64,000 nt of DNA from JACCZX01 sp963801035 (GTDB lineage Bacteria; Pseudomonadota; Gammaproteobacteria; Burkholderiales; Burkholderiaceae_F), in the NCBI GenBank assembly GCA_963801035.1, contig CAWDDF010000007.1, positions 248,001 to 312,000 on the forward strand. The letters run 5' to 3'. This document shows positions 45,176 to 56,248 of this stretch, piece by piece. Within the stretch, counting starts at the first letter, position 1. The number at the start of each line of letters is the position of its first letter. The notes under the pieces were generated by a model that did not search any database, had not been told where the DNA came from, and saw nothing but the letters and a program-made list of their open reading frames with translations. The translations under genes and the position numbers were made by a program.

Positions 45176-46301
45176 ATGAGCGAGCCGGGCGCCGTTACCG
45201 GAGAGCAAGTCGATGATCGGCTCAAGCTATTACGCGAAGCGATCGACGCTGTCGACGCGCGCTTGATCGCGCTTCTAAACGAACGCGCGCAACTCGCACT
45301 TGACGTCGGGCAGATCAAGCACGGCGCGGGCACGCCGGTGTTTCGGCCCGAGCGCGAGGCAGAAGTGTTGCGACGCGCCGGCGCTGTAAATACCGGGCCG
45401 TTGTCGCGCGACCACGTCACCAATATTTTTCGCGAGGTGATCTCCGCGTGTCGCGCACTGGAGCGGCCGATGACCGTGGCCTATCTCGGACCGGCAGGAA
45501 CATTTTCCGAGATGGCGATGCAGCGCCAATTTGGCACCAGCGTCACCGGGCTGCCCTGCATGACACTGGACGAAGTATTCCGGACGACCGAGGCTGGAAG
45601 CGCCGAGCTGGCAATCGTGCCGCTCGAAAATTCTTCCGAGGGCGCAGTTAGTCGCACGCTCGACTTGTTGCTTGCAACACCGCTTAGCATGTTGGCCGAG
45701 GTTTCGATATCCGTCGAACACAACCTGTTTACCAAGAGCGGCTCGATGAACGGTGTCGAGCGCGTCTGTGCACACGCGCAGGCCTTGGCGCAATGTGCGG
45801 GCTGGCTGAATCAACATTGGCCGATGCTGGAACGGCAACCGGTTGCGAGCAATGCCGAAGGCGCTCGCCTGGCTTCGCTCGATGAAACAACGGCAGCCAT
45901 TGCAGGTGAATCGGCCGCGCGGCACTTCAACGTTCAGACCGTGGCGGCGCAGATCCAGGACGACACGCATAACCGAACGCGCTTTGCCGTCCTCGGTGCG
46001 CAAAGCTGCGCAGCGACCGGCACCATCGGCGCGCAACAAGACTTCGCTGATCCTCTCGGTGCCGAACAAAGCGGGCGCGGTGTTCCACATGCTGTCGCCT
46101 CTGGCCGCGCACGGCGTTTCGATGACGCGCTTCGAATCGAGACCGGCGCGCGTCGGTACCTGGGAGTATTACTTCTACGTCGACGTCGAGGGCCACGTCG
46201 ATGAGCCCAAGGTCGCGCGAGCGCTGGCAGAGCTGCAGCAGGCGTGCGCCTTCTACAAATGCCTGGGCTCGTATCCGGCCGAGCGAACCGAATCGCAATG
46301 A
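45176..46301 (+). CDS. pheA: Chorismate mutase / prephenate dehydratase (P-protein), one extra base
   Basis: This bifunctional enzyme turns chorismate into prephenate and then phenylpyruvate for Phe. Order: an AroQ chorismate mutase helix domain (LREAIDAVDARLIALLNERAQL), the dehydratase domain (YLGPAGTFSEMA, IVPLENSSEGAV, the conserved THNRTRF), and an ACT domain for Phe feedback in the next frame (KTSLILSVPNKAGAVFHML, SRPARVGTWEYYFYVD). One base between about 46000 and 46022 must be removed to join them, giving 374 residues. The stop overlaps the hisC ATG (ATGA). Confidence 0.88.
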
Positions 46302-47394
46302 GCGACATCTCGGCGCTGCCTTACGTGCGTGAGATCGCGCCGTACCAGGCGGGTAAACCGATCGACGAGCTGGCGCGCGAATTCGGTCTTGATCCGAAAT
46401 CAATCGTCAAGCTGGCGTCGAATGAAAACCCGCGCGGCATGCCCGACTCGGCAAGGCACGCGATCACCAACGCGATGACTGATCTCGGGCGTTATCCCGA
46501 CAGCAACGGATTCGAGTTGAAGTCGGCGCTGTCCGCACGATTCAACGTTCCTGCCGACTGGATCACGCTCGGCAACGGCAGTAACGACATTCTCGAATTG
46601 GCTGCGGCAGCTCTTTTGTCGCCGGGTCGCAGTTGTGTTTACGCGCAACACGCGTTTGCCGTGTATGCGCTTGCGACTCAGGCGCGCGGTGCACGCGCGA
46701 TCGTGGCGCCGGCGAAGGATCTCGGTCATGATCTTGACGCGATGGCGTCGGCAATTGCTGCCGACACCGCATTGGTTTACATCGCCAACCCCAACAATCC
46801 GACCGGAACCCATCTGCCAGCCGATGCGATGGCACGTTTCCTCGCGCGCGTGCCGCCGCAAGTCGTGGTCGTGATCGATGAGGCATACAACGAATACCTG
46901 CCGCCGGATCGGCGCTTCGATAGCGTTCAGTGGGTGCGTGAATATCCGAACCTACTGATCTCGCGTACGTTCTCGAAAGCGTATGGGCTTGCTGGGCTGC
47001 GAGTGGGGTATGGCTTTGCGCAGCCGGCCCTGACCGATCTGCTCAATCGCGTGCGGCAACCTTTCAACGTAAACGCAGCTGCGCAAGCGGCAGCATGGCG
47101 GCATTGAGCGACAACTTTCCTCGAACAGAGCTATCACCTCAACCACGTTGGCATGAAGCAACTGATCGACGCGTTCGGCACGCTCGCTCGAGTTCGTGCC
47201 AAGCTACGGCAACTTCGTACTGGTCAAGGTCGGCGATGCGGGGCGTATGTACAGGAACTGCTCAAGCGCGGCGTGATCGTGCGTCCGGTTGCGAACTACG
47301 GTCTGCCCGAGTGGCTGCGGTCACGATCGGGTTGCCGGAAGAGAACGAGCGGTTCGTGCAAGCACTGGCTGAAGCGCGCGCGCGTGAAGACTGA
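46298..47394 (+). pseudogene. hisC: Histidinol-phosphate aminotransferase (HisC), frame broken after residue ~265
   Basis: A PLP aminotransferase that acts on histidinol phosphate and, in this operon context, also on aromatic keto acids. The first frame carries KLASNENPRGMP, LGNGSNDILELA, YIANPNNPTGT, VIDEAYNEY and the PLP lysine in SRTFSKAYGLAGLRVGYG. After 47094 the rest of the family is spread over several frames: NHVGMKQLIDAFG, FVPSYGNFVLVKVGDAGRMY, RGVIVRPVANYGLPEWLR, LPEENERFVQALAEARARED. At least four single-base losses or gains are needed, for example one base missing at 47094 and an extra T at 47116-47118. Net length is consistent with 365 residues. Probably intact in the organism. 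Confidence 0.85.
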
Positions 47395-47775
47395 GGCGCC
47401 GATCGGATGTGGGATGATCAGCGGCTCGTCCGTCGAAAGAATTGCGCGGCAGCCCGCGGGGCGACTAAGTCGACAGGATTTAAATAACCCGAAACCCTTA
47501 AGCGGGCGGTTGAGCTTGGCATCATGAATCTGTTCAACAATAAGCTATTTTTATCGAAGCCGATGCAGCGAACAGGCCCGGATGCGTCGCTTTCGCGACT
47601 GCACGCGTCTCGCGGCGAGCCCGACCCTGTGGGGCGACGTATGCATCGCGAAGCGCGACGAGCTTAGGCAACATCGCAACGTTCTTTCAGACCTGCAGCG
47701 GAAATCGACGAGTGCGATCGTGAAGCGTTACAAGCGTCTTCTCGCACGCAGGCGCTGCGCTCGCGTGCACTTGAT
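47384..47775 (+). pseudogene. tyrA: Prephenate/arogenate dehydrogenase (TyrA) remnant with internal deletion
   Basis: Two ends of a TyrA-type protein are readable, but the middle is missing. The N-terminal part begins at GTG 47384, overlapping hisC, with a degraded nucleotide-binding loop (IGCGMISGS). It is followed in another frame by PETLKRAVELGI at 47488-47523, as in the helix after the first strand pair. The C-terminal part starts near 47591 with FRDCTRLAASPTLWGDVCIAKRDEL, matching the family's FRDFTRIA...W.DI...NRDAL pattern, and ends with a DREALQ helix at 47716-47733. Roughly 500-600 bases are absent compared with a full gene. It could be true deletion or assembly collapse. Confidence 0.55.
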
Positions 47776-47871
47776 CACAGTTCAATACGTCGGATTCGCT
47801 GCCTTAATTTCCCTAGTACCACCGCGTATCGTGTGTAAGCTGGTTCAACCGAATTTTGGCGCGTCAGCACG

Positions 47872-48390
47872 GTGAAATTCTTTCGCGGTCTCATGGGATG
47901 CGCATTGGTCGCGGCGACGATTGCACTTGTCGCGTGCGATTCACGCGGCAAAGCATTCGAAGACCTGCGACTGGCGCGCTTGACAGAAGGTGTGTCGAGT
48001 GAGCAGGACGTGCGCGCACTGTTCGGCGCACCCGCGGCCGTGCGCGATATTGCTATCGGCAAAGGCCTAATCTATCCATTGGGGCCCGAAGGGCCGCACA
48101 CGCTTTTGCTGAAAGATCGACGCCAAGGGCAAGTACCAAGGGCGCGAAGACCTACTGACGCGCGCCAATCTGGAGCGTGTGACGCGCGGAATGAAAGAAC
48201 TCGATGTGCTGGTGATGCTCGGCCGCTCGGCTGCACTGAGAAGAACCCGCTTAAACAGCAATCAGCCTGGGAGTGGCGATTTCTCATGGCCACGACACAC
48301 GTTTTCGTGGTGACGTTCGACGCCAGGGGCTCGGTCGTCGCACGGCGGTGGGAGAAGACCCTCGGCGTTCGGGGGTCGCTAAACGGCTAA
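47872..48390 (+). CDS. BamE/SmpA-OmlA-like lipoprotein, two compensating indels
   Basis: The 172-codon frame starts at GTG 47872 with a lipoprotein signal (MGCALVAATIALVACD, lipobox Cys). A first SmpA/OmlA-like repeat follows (LTEGVSSEQDVRALFGAPAAV). The central part is readable only in the adjacent frame (IDAKGKYQGREDLLTRANLERVTRGMKELDVLVMLGR). It returns to the first frame at AWEWRFL and THVFVVTFDARGSV. One extra A near 48113 and one missing base near 48253 account for this. Such proteins support outer-membrane assembly. It lies between tyrA and the pilin genes and may be the first gene of the inserted block. Confidence 0.62.
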   Translation: MKFFRGLMGCALVAATIALVACDSRGKAFEDLRLARLTEGVSSEQDVRALFGAPAAVRDIAIGKGLIYPLGPEGPHTLLLKDRRQGQVPRARRPTDARQSGACDARNERTRCAGDARPLGCTEKNPLKQQSAWEWRFLMATTHVFVVTFDARGSVVARRWEKTLGVRGSLNG

Positions 48391-48586
48391 TGCGGCGGAT
48401 TAGCGTCATCTGCTGGAAGATCGATCGAAGTCGGCCGCTTGCCCGTCGCTAATCATTCTTTCGATGCGGCGCATTGCTGCGCGCGACATCACTTATCCGC
48501 TCGTCGCAAGAGAGATTCCACTGGGCGGTATCAGCGCGCTTTGTCGCTAACGATCGATAAGCTCCGGCGCCTGGAGGTCTTTAGCA

Positions 48587-49220
48587 ATGCGTTCGCGCGG
48601 GATTTACTTTGGTTGAGCTGCTGGTGGTGATCACGATCAGTGCGATTCTGGTCGCGGCTGCCGTACCTTCATTTCAGTGGACGATCACGCGCAACCGAAT
48701 TGCGGATGCCACTAATACGCTGATCTCGAATCTGGAATTGCGCGCATGGAAGCGTCGCGGCTTGCCAAAACACCATTGCGATGTGCCGCATCTTGAACCC
48801 GAATGCAACGCCGGCCTGTGCAGTCAGCGCCGCTATTGGAACGGTGGATGGCAACGACTGGGCAACTGGCTGGCTCGTGTTCGAGAAAATCCCCCAAATG
48901 CGAATAAGCTCGGTTTGAGGCCGGCGAAGTAGTCATTTTCCGCCAGCAAGCAGCTCCGGAAGGGAGCGTGTACGCGCAATGATTCATTCCAATATTCCCG
49001 GAGACAGAGAAGATCGCATTTCTGCCCCGCGGGGCCGGTGAGCGTTACGGGCGCCGGAACCTTTGCGATTACATACGGCACAGGTGCCAACACCAGCGGT
49101 TGCAAACCGTGCCTTCGGAGCCGTTCCTCTCACCAACGCGGGCCGTTGCATTCCCATTACGCCGGTTGGCTCAATGCGTGTTGCGCTAAACCTGGCACCG
49201 GTCCTTGCCCTGCTGCATAG
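48587..49220 (+). pseudogene. fimT: GspH/FimT-type minor pilin, multiple frameshifts
   Basis: The ATG at 48587 has GGAGG upstream and encodes a short prepilin leader (MRSRG), then FTLVELLVVITISAILVAAAVPSF once one extra G is removed near 48600. This is the type III signal cut after Gly by prepilin peptidase PilD. Downstream fragments (NRIADATNTLISNLELR, VDGNDWATGWLVFE) fit the GspH/FimT pilin domain, and a cysteine-containing end (GPCPAA) precedes the stop at 49218. Several indels separate the fragments. It leads the minor-pilin set that primes type IV pilus assembly. Confidence 0.72.
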
Positions 49221-49224
49221 AGAA

Positions 49225-49760
49225 ATGATGATCGCAACTCAAATTTTCAAAAGCGGCTTCAGGCCGGCCTCTCCATGATCGAAGTACTGGTATCATGACC
49301 ATCGTCGCGTTCGGCGTGCTTGGTTTGCTCGGGACTGCAAGCGCGCGCCCTGAGTTTTCAGCGCGATTCGTTCGATCGCCGGACCGCAGCGGAAATGGTG
49401 GCTCAGTTGGCGGAGCGCGTGCGTGCCAACCATATCGGGTTGGTCAGCGGGGCCTATGACGTGATTTCCACTTCGGCACACCGACACCGACTGGATTACT
49501 GCATGCGCTGTTCCACCCCGGCGTAACATTGCGGCGCGCGATCAGGCCCAGTGGTTCGCCGAGTACCGCCGACGGAGCCCGGCTCTGCCGCCTATTTTCA
49601 GTGGAATCCATCGGATCCGCGCTCGATCCTGGTATCGGTGGGCTGGCCTGAACCGCAACAGACTGCTGCCGACCCTCTGTGCGCAATCAACGCTATCCGT
49701 TGTCGTGGATATGCCGGCCACCTATCGCTGTTTCGAAACCCGGGTTTTCCCGTGAGCTAA
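49225..49760 (+). pseudogene. pilV: Type IV pilus minor pilin PilV, multiple frameshifts
   Basis: Readable pieces in order are a hydrophilic start, QAGLSMIEVLV and TIVAFGVLGLLGLQARALSFQRDSFDRRTAAEMVAQLAERVRAN, the conserved PilV N-terminal helix and following segment. The remainder is fragmentary but continues to a stop at 49760, 4 bases before pilW. PilV is one of the low-abundance pilins that, with PilW, PilX, FimU/FimT and PilE, forms the tip complex carrying PilY1. Order and spacing match minor-pilin operons; indels prevent a continuous frame. Confidence 0.72.
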
Positions 49761-49764
49761 CTCG

Positions 49765-50768
49765 ATGAACTCTGTCTTCCCACGCGTTGCTCAAACCGGC
49801 CGCACGCTGATCGAGCTACTGATCGCGATGACGATCGGGCTGGTCATCGTGATCGGTGTATCCGCGCTTTACTTGTCCTCCAGTGGTCTATCGCGCACTT
49901 CGAATGAAATCTCGACTGTCGAGCAGGCGGCCAACTGGCACTGCTGATGATCGGTGATTCGCTGAAAATGGCTGCGTACGGCGAAATCATCGGCTCTGAT
50001 TTTGCCGCCCAAGGCCAAACATTAATGGACGGCATTCACCTGGCGGCTGTACCAACTCGCAATTCACCAATCCGTTCCCGGCATATGTCGCCCCTCCCGG
50101 TAACCCAGCCCCGCCCAATCTGGCCTGCACGGGGGCATCGGCGGAGATGCCCTCTACGTTCGCTATCAGGCCGCCTCGGTAATCGCGCAGGTGGCGCCTG
50201 CAGATCTGGCGCGCAATTCGCTGAATGACTGCGGCGCAAGCGGCCTCCATCAGGATCAGGTACTGCTTCGGCCCAGTTGCGGGCCGGCGTCGGACTGGTG
50301 CGCCCGATCGTCACTAATGTCTTTCAGTTGGATTCGATCAACAACACGCTTGATTGTGCAGGGTATGGAGCATGCTGCTTTCGGCCGCTGCTGCAAAACG
50401 TCGTTGAGTTCAAGCTCTTCTACAGGTTCGATGACGCCGCGTTTGCTGGGAGCGTCCGGCGTAACGAATGCGGTGCCGTTCACCGGTTCCATTCGTGATG
50501 CCGCCTTTCTGAATGGCCTCCTGGGCGGACCGTTGACCCGTGGAACTACGTGGTAGCTGTGATCGCGTGCATCACTGTGCAAACCGACAAGGCGGCGTCG
50601 GCGCCAGACTACTAATGCGACGGCGAGCCGCTGTCCCCGCCACTGCGCCGAGGCGGAGTCGGGTTTGAACCTGACGTGGTGCCTACTACCGATGGACGCA
50701 TCCGGCGCACGTTTTCGCAGGTGTTCACCGTCCGTGCGCGCGCCACTCCCACGCCGTCGATTATTTAG
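49765..50768 (+). pseudogene. pilW: Type IV pilus minor pilin PilW, multiple frameshifts
   Basis: The ATG at 49765 gives a clean N-terminus: leader ending GRTLIELLIAMTIGLVIVIGVSALYLSSSG, with the conserved Glu five residues after the cleavage region, then SRTSNEISTVEQAA. A base is lost near 49940; the sequence resumes as LMIGDSLKMAAYGEIIGSD, typical of PilW. Later parts are spread over three frames, and a plausible end (FTVRARATPTPSII) stops at 50766-50768, 2 bases before pilX. Total length suits a ~330-residue PilW. Confidence 0.72.
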
Positions 50769-50770
50769 CC

Positions 50771-51350
50771 ATGAACAAGCCTCTTTCCCCCGCTTTTCGG
50801 TCGTCATCAGGTGCTGCGGTATCGCATGATCGGCGTGGTGCTGCCGGTTGTGCTCGTAGTGCTAACGGTATTGACCGGCCTGATCGTGACTCAAGTTCGA
50901 CGCAATGCGATGGATGAAAGGCTTGCTGCCAACACGCGAGAAACGGTGCAACTGGATAACTCGGTGCAAACTGTGCTGCGCTGGTGCGAAGCGCGCTCAC
51001 TGGCGCCACAGCGGACGATCACTGTGGCCCCGAGCACAACGGGCCTACCGCGTGGAGGCAGGCTCGCCCAACTGGGCTCCGCCCTCGTCGCTGGACTTCT
51101 AGGCGCGGGTGCCATCCTGGGCTTAAGGCGCTGACCCGTCCTGCGTGATCGAAGATGCCACGTGCGAGCTGGCGCCGCCAATTTCGCCCACCGGGCAAGT
51201 CGGCGCCAGTGCGTGTCCCGGTAACGGAGATCTAGATCCGCGTTGGCGCAAGTTCCGTGTGACGTCGCAAGTGTTCACCCCTCACCGGACTTCATTGCCG
51301 GCACTCGCCCCATGTTTTCGCAGAGCGAGCTGCGCCTGTTTATTGACTAG
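50771..51350 (+). pseudogene. pilX: Type IV pilus assembly protein PilX, frameshifted
   Basis: It starts ATG 50771 (MNKPLSPAFRSS). After an early indel the PilX N-terminal helix is clear: GVVLPVVLVVLTVLTGLIVTQ, followed by RRNAMDERLAANTRETVQLDNSVQTVLRW. The central part is disrupted near 51050. A readable end LRLFID stops at 51348-51350, directly before pilY1. PilX is a minor pilin of the tip complex and interacts with PilW and PilY1. Family assignment rests on the N-terminal segment and the position. Confidence 0.7.
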
Positions 51351-51354
51351 ACCG

Positions 51355-54300
51355 ATGTCGGAGATTGCAATGGAACTCCTCACAACCTTAACAGCCGGCC
51401 GGGCGACGGCGCGCGGCCGCTGTGGGAGCGAGGCATCGCGCTGGCGACGATCTGGTTGCTGGTGCTGCAACCGGCAGTGTCTTCTGCACAGCTATCGCAG
51501 ACGCCGATGTTCACGGTGACGGCGGCGCCGCCGAACGTGATGTTGATGTTCGATGACTCCGCGTCGATGAACCGGCTGGACTTGAACCCGCCTGCGGCGT
51601 ACCAATCCAACCTTCAGTCTCGGCACGTGCCACAATCCCGACCCTTAAGCTCAATACGGTCGGCTATTTCCAAATCAGCGGCATGCGCTGGTAAGACAAT
51701 GGGGACCGGCAATGCCGCGTACGACGACCGCTGGCAATTCGGCATTGCGGACGCCCATGCGATCGCCCGCGTTCAATCCTCTCGCCTATAACCCGGCAAT
51801 TCAGTACTTACCTTGGAATAACAACGGGATTCGTCTTCCCAATCCTCCATCGGCGGTACCACCAACGTCCCTGTTGCCCCGCTGACCGAGTGGGACCCCC
51901 GAACTTTACCGCCGTCGATGGGTGGCGGATCAGTGTTCAGCAAACTGACTACACCCAATTCCGGCGTTATTGACGCTAACGGCGAAAACGTTCCTGGGCT
52001 TGCGCCGGTTGCCGGCTCAGTGGCTTATGCAGGTCTTCCCAGTTCGACCGCCGCGCCCACGGGCGTAGACCTGTTTAACTCCACGATTGCGTGGGATAAC
52101 CCGAACTGCACCTCTACGTTAACCCCGACGCTATACAACTGGTACTGCCCAGCCGGAAGCGGCGGGCAGCGCCGAGCGATGCCTGCGGCGCAGGCAACGT
52201 CGGTGGGCCGTCGATGGATGGAACATGCTGCCCGGCCATCATTTATCTACCGCCGACCGTTGCAACGACGCCGAATCTTGACCACTACCAGTGGTTTCCC
52301 CAATCCGCCGGGAAGCCCGCCGGCGATGACCGGGCCGGGCGGCGAAGTCTGCACATCACCGATATCCTATACCGGCTCAACACGCGCAGGGACACCGTCC
52401 TGCGGCGGGCCCGTTCATTCGGGATCACCCTCCTTACGAAGTGGCCTGTCCACCGGGCGGCGGAGAGGTTTGTTATTTCGATCCGCCGGCCGTGTACGGC
52501 CCGCCGTGTGCACGCCGACGACCGAGTATTTGTGGCACTGCCAGTACACCCAGGTTACGAGCACACCTAATCCGACGTGTCCGACCACTGTCGCGCAGGT
52601 CTGTGGCAGCAGCCCCGGCACAACGTCTTGTACCGGTACAGCGCCCTCACGACCACTTCCGATGCGCGCTACACAGCGGCTACTGGACACCGGCGCGATA
52701 CGTGATCTACGAAGGTCCACCCGCGCGACCCGGCCGAATCAAGATCTATCGAATTACCGGATGATCATGGTCGATCGCAAGTTCGGCTGGAACGGTGTGA
52801 CTCAGGTGCCCAGCGGAACGAATCCGTCCAATGCGGTTGGCAAGTATTAGGTCGTCGACGGAGTCACCGGATTGCCGGCGCCTGCCTGGTTCGGCCGGAT
52901 TGCCCGCAAGCCATCCTTTGGCACCTGGTGCACGTTTCAGCAAGAGGCGCAGAACTACGCCAACTGGTACACGTATTACCGAGCCGGCTATTTGCCGCCA
53001 TCGGCGTCGTGTCCGAAGTACCTCCGGAATTGATCGGCCCGGAGCAGTTCATGCGGATGGGCTACGGGCGAATCAATTATTTCCCCAATTCGCGTAATAC
53101 CTGGAACGTTCAGAGCGTCACCGACCGCAACCCGGCTAGCTCCGCCGACGATTGGCGGTGTGAGCGAATGACGGCGGCGTTGAGCGCGGCGTCAGGCCGT
53201 TCACGGTCAATGATCCTCCGTTGTCGGCGATACCAAATCCTGAGCGTCAAAAGGTGTTCAATTGGCTGTTCACGATCAACGGCCTGGGACCCACTCCGAA
53301 CCGTGAAGCGTGCACGGCGCTCGGATTTATTTCACGCGTGATGACTCACGGGGTCCGTGGGGCAACATTCCGGGTGTTGGCGGTGGCGAGTCGCCGTCCG
53401 CACACCTGTGGTGCAGGCGCAATTTCACGCTGCTCGCGACCGATGGCGAATGGACACGCCTGCCCGGTGGGCGCAACCTCTAGTTGAGTCGGGCAGTCTG
53501 GCAGGTACACGTACCCCTGTCGGGTGGCCCAGGATCGGTCTCGGTATCAATGAGCATCGATGGGCCGGCGATCACCGGTACCGATCGGGACAATCCGCTG
53601 ACCATTTTGAACTATCAGTATTTGGCCGCCTCCGAACCCAGATCACCGGCGGGTTCGGAAGCTCGCAGACCGAGACGTTGACCGACGTTTTGCATTACTA
53701 CTGGAGCCATGATTTGCGTCCTGGCCCCGGCATCCCGACTTGCGTAACTCGATTGAAGGCTACGCCGCCAACCGGGCGTTCTGGCAGCACATGTCGTCGT
53801 ACATCGTGGGCTACGGCGTCTCAGCCTCGGTAGACGATCCGGCCCGAGTGCCGTCGCTTCGAACCGATTTCGGTGCGCGCAACGCGATTAGCTGGCCCGA
53901 AGTCGGTCAGGAGCCGTGCCGGCAGTTGGATGACAACGCTGACGACACCGCTTTGAACCGCGTGTGGTCACACCGTCACTCCATCGGGCAACCGCATCAA
54001 CGACACGTTGCGCGGTGGACTTGCAAGCGGCGGTGACTTCTTCTCGGCCACTTCGCCAACGGCGCTGAAATCTTCTTTGCAAGCAGTATTTGCTGCTATC
54101 GGATCCGATCACTGCGGCGGGCACATCGCCCGGTCTTTCGAGCTCCACGGTCGGCGCAGGCAACTTGCTCATCCAAAGCGGGTTTATAACCAATACGTGG
54201 GATGGCTACATTCGTGCCTTTGATCAAGCGGCGCAAGTTGCGTATCTCGAATTCGGCGGCATTGCGCCTGCCCCCTTTGGAGTATCAACTTTGCCGCACC

Positions 54301-56247
54301 TGCCGTTCGGCCGATCTTCACGTCCACGGCGATTAGCACCCCGGTGCCATTTCACTGGGCAAGCATTACGGGTGCGCAACGATCGGACCTTGGTTCAAGC
54401 CTGGTACTCGACTACCTGCGTGGAGATCAGACTGGCGAATTGCGTTTTCCAGGCGGCACATTCCGGAACCGAATCAACTCGATTTTGGGCGACATCGTTT
54501 CGTCGACGCCGCTGCTCTGAAAGGTGCTGACCACGGATACTTGCGAAAACCTGCAGCGTCGGCGGTGTTGCCTCTGGCAACGGCGACGCAGGGCAGCTCG
54601 CTCTATCCGGGCTATGTGACCGCCAAGCGCACGACGCGTGCTCCGGTGGCGATTTTCGGCGCCAACGATGGCATGCTTCACGTGGTGGACGCGCGCGTCC
54701 CTCCGCAGCCACGGCTGGGCGCGAGATTTTCGCCTTTGTGCCCCGCTCTTTGTATTCCACACTCAGTGCGCTGTCGTCTCCGGCTTACTCGCACCGCTTC
54801 TACGTTGACGGGCCGGTGATCGAGGGCGACGTCTTTACAACGCCGTCGCACGCCACGCCAAACTTGTGGAAGACGATCGCGATCGGAACCACGGGCGCTG
54901 GCTCGCGCAGGTGTGTTCGCGATCGATGTAACTGCGCCAGAGAGCGGAATGACCGCATCGAATCTGTTGTGGGACATCGTGCCTTCCGAACACACGCATC
55001 CTGTGGTCGTGAGCGATCTAGGCAATATTCTGCAGCCGGGCATCATCGGCAGCGTCAAGGACAACACCGCAGCAAACGGTCAGGGACGATGGGTCTACAT
55101 CGTGGGCAACGGTTACGAGAGCGTGAGCAAGGAAGCAACACTGTTCGTGTTCGACGTCTTTAACGGAAGTCTGATCAAGGCGATTAAGACCAACGTCGGT
55201 GGCGCCGCGACTCCCAATGGGCTCGGCGGTATCACACCGGTGTTCGACGGCGCCCGCAACATATCGCGGTCTACGGCGGAGACAAGCTGGGAAATATGTG
55301 GAAGTTCGACTTCAGCTCGCCGTCGCCATGAATAACCGGACGGTGCAGGGCCAAGAAGGGCTGGGAAATTTTCAACCAGGTCGGTGGCTACTCCGGCACC
55401 ACTGTTTGTCGCCACTGATGGTTTTCCGTCGGGCGGAGTGCGCAGCCCATTACAGCTGCTCCGCGCATAACGCCACACGGCGTCTCGGGTTTACATGTCG
55501 GATTTGGAACCGGCAAGATGTTCGAGCCCGGTGATCGGATCAGCACCCAGGAGCAATCGCTTTACGTGCTATGGGATAAAGGACAGATCCCGACGATTCC
55601 GAAGCCGAGCTTGCAGCGGATCAGGCTGCAAGACGCCCTGGAATCACGATGTCACGATCCTCTCACCGGAACGGACTACCGGCCACCGGAGACTTTCGGC
55701 GATTAACCCGGCGCGACCTTGCCGCCTACGATTGGACGACGCAAGGGTTCTAATACCGCTGACTCTAGGCACCCCTGACGGCGAGCGGATCCTTTCGTCG
55801 GGGTTTCTCGATGCAGGTGTGTTGTCTTTCACCTCGTTTGCGCAGCAGAGCGGCTGGTGGACGGGAGACCTGTGTACGCCAGGCGGCACGTCGTTGTATC
55901 GTCTCAACTTGATCGGGGGGCTGGGCAAGCGGGCTTCTGGATTCTTGGGGATCCGAGTTTGCTCGGGGCGGTGGCTGGCCGGCGCATTCAGCCAGGTCTG
56001 GTCAGCTCCGCACCGCCGATCTATGAGCCGGCTCCGTGGTGGGCCCGACGAAGGAGCGATGACGGCGGCTGAGGCAACGGCGATGATGAAAAATCCGGCA
56101 TACAAACAGTCCGGTGGCCGCGCTACCGGAACAGGGGCGCAAGGAACGTGTGCGCACGTCGGCCTGAAAGTCGACGGATCGATGGCGCGCATTCCGACGG
56201 CGTGCGCCGGATTGGTGCCGATTAGAACCTGGCGGCCAGTGCGATAG
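51355..56247 (+). pseudogene. pilY1: Type IV pilus tip adhesin/assembly factor PilY1, many frameshifts
   Basis: A 4.9-kb span (about 1,630 codons) in which PilY1 fragments appear in order across frames: signal sequence and VTAAPPNVMLMFDDSASMNRLDLNP near the start, long Pro/Gly/Thr-rich middle parts, then the C-terminal PilC beta-propeller. The propeller includes VAIFGANDGMLHVVDAR (about 54650), VPRSLYSTLSALSSPAYSHRF, and GRWVYIVGNGYES (about 55090). The last intact part, MTAAEATAMMKN to PTACAGLVPI, ends at TAG 56247. PilY1 sits at the pilus tip and acts in adhesion, retraction control and sensing. Length agrees with a complete gene disturbed only by indels. Confidence 0.75.
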
Positions 56248-56248
56248 G

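Noticed and set aside
47582..47875. Independent 97-codon gene
   Set aside because: Its first part matches the C-terminal end of TyrA and the rest is unconserved, so it is treated as part of the tyrA remnant.
49551..49760. Separate 69-codon gene downstream of the PilV helix
   Set aside because: It is the out-of-frame end of pilV; position and stop fit the pilV-pilW junction.
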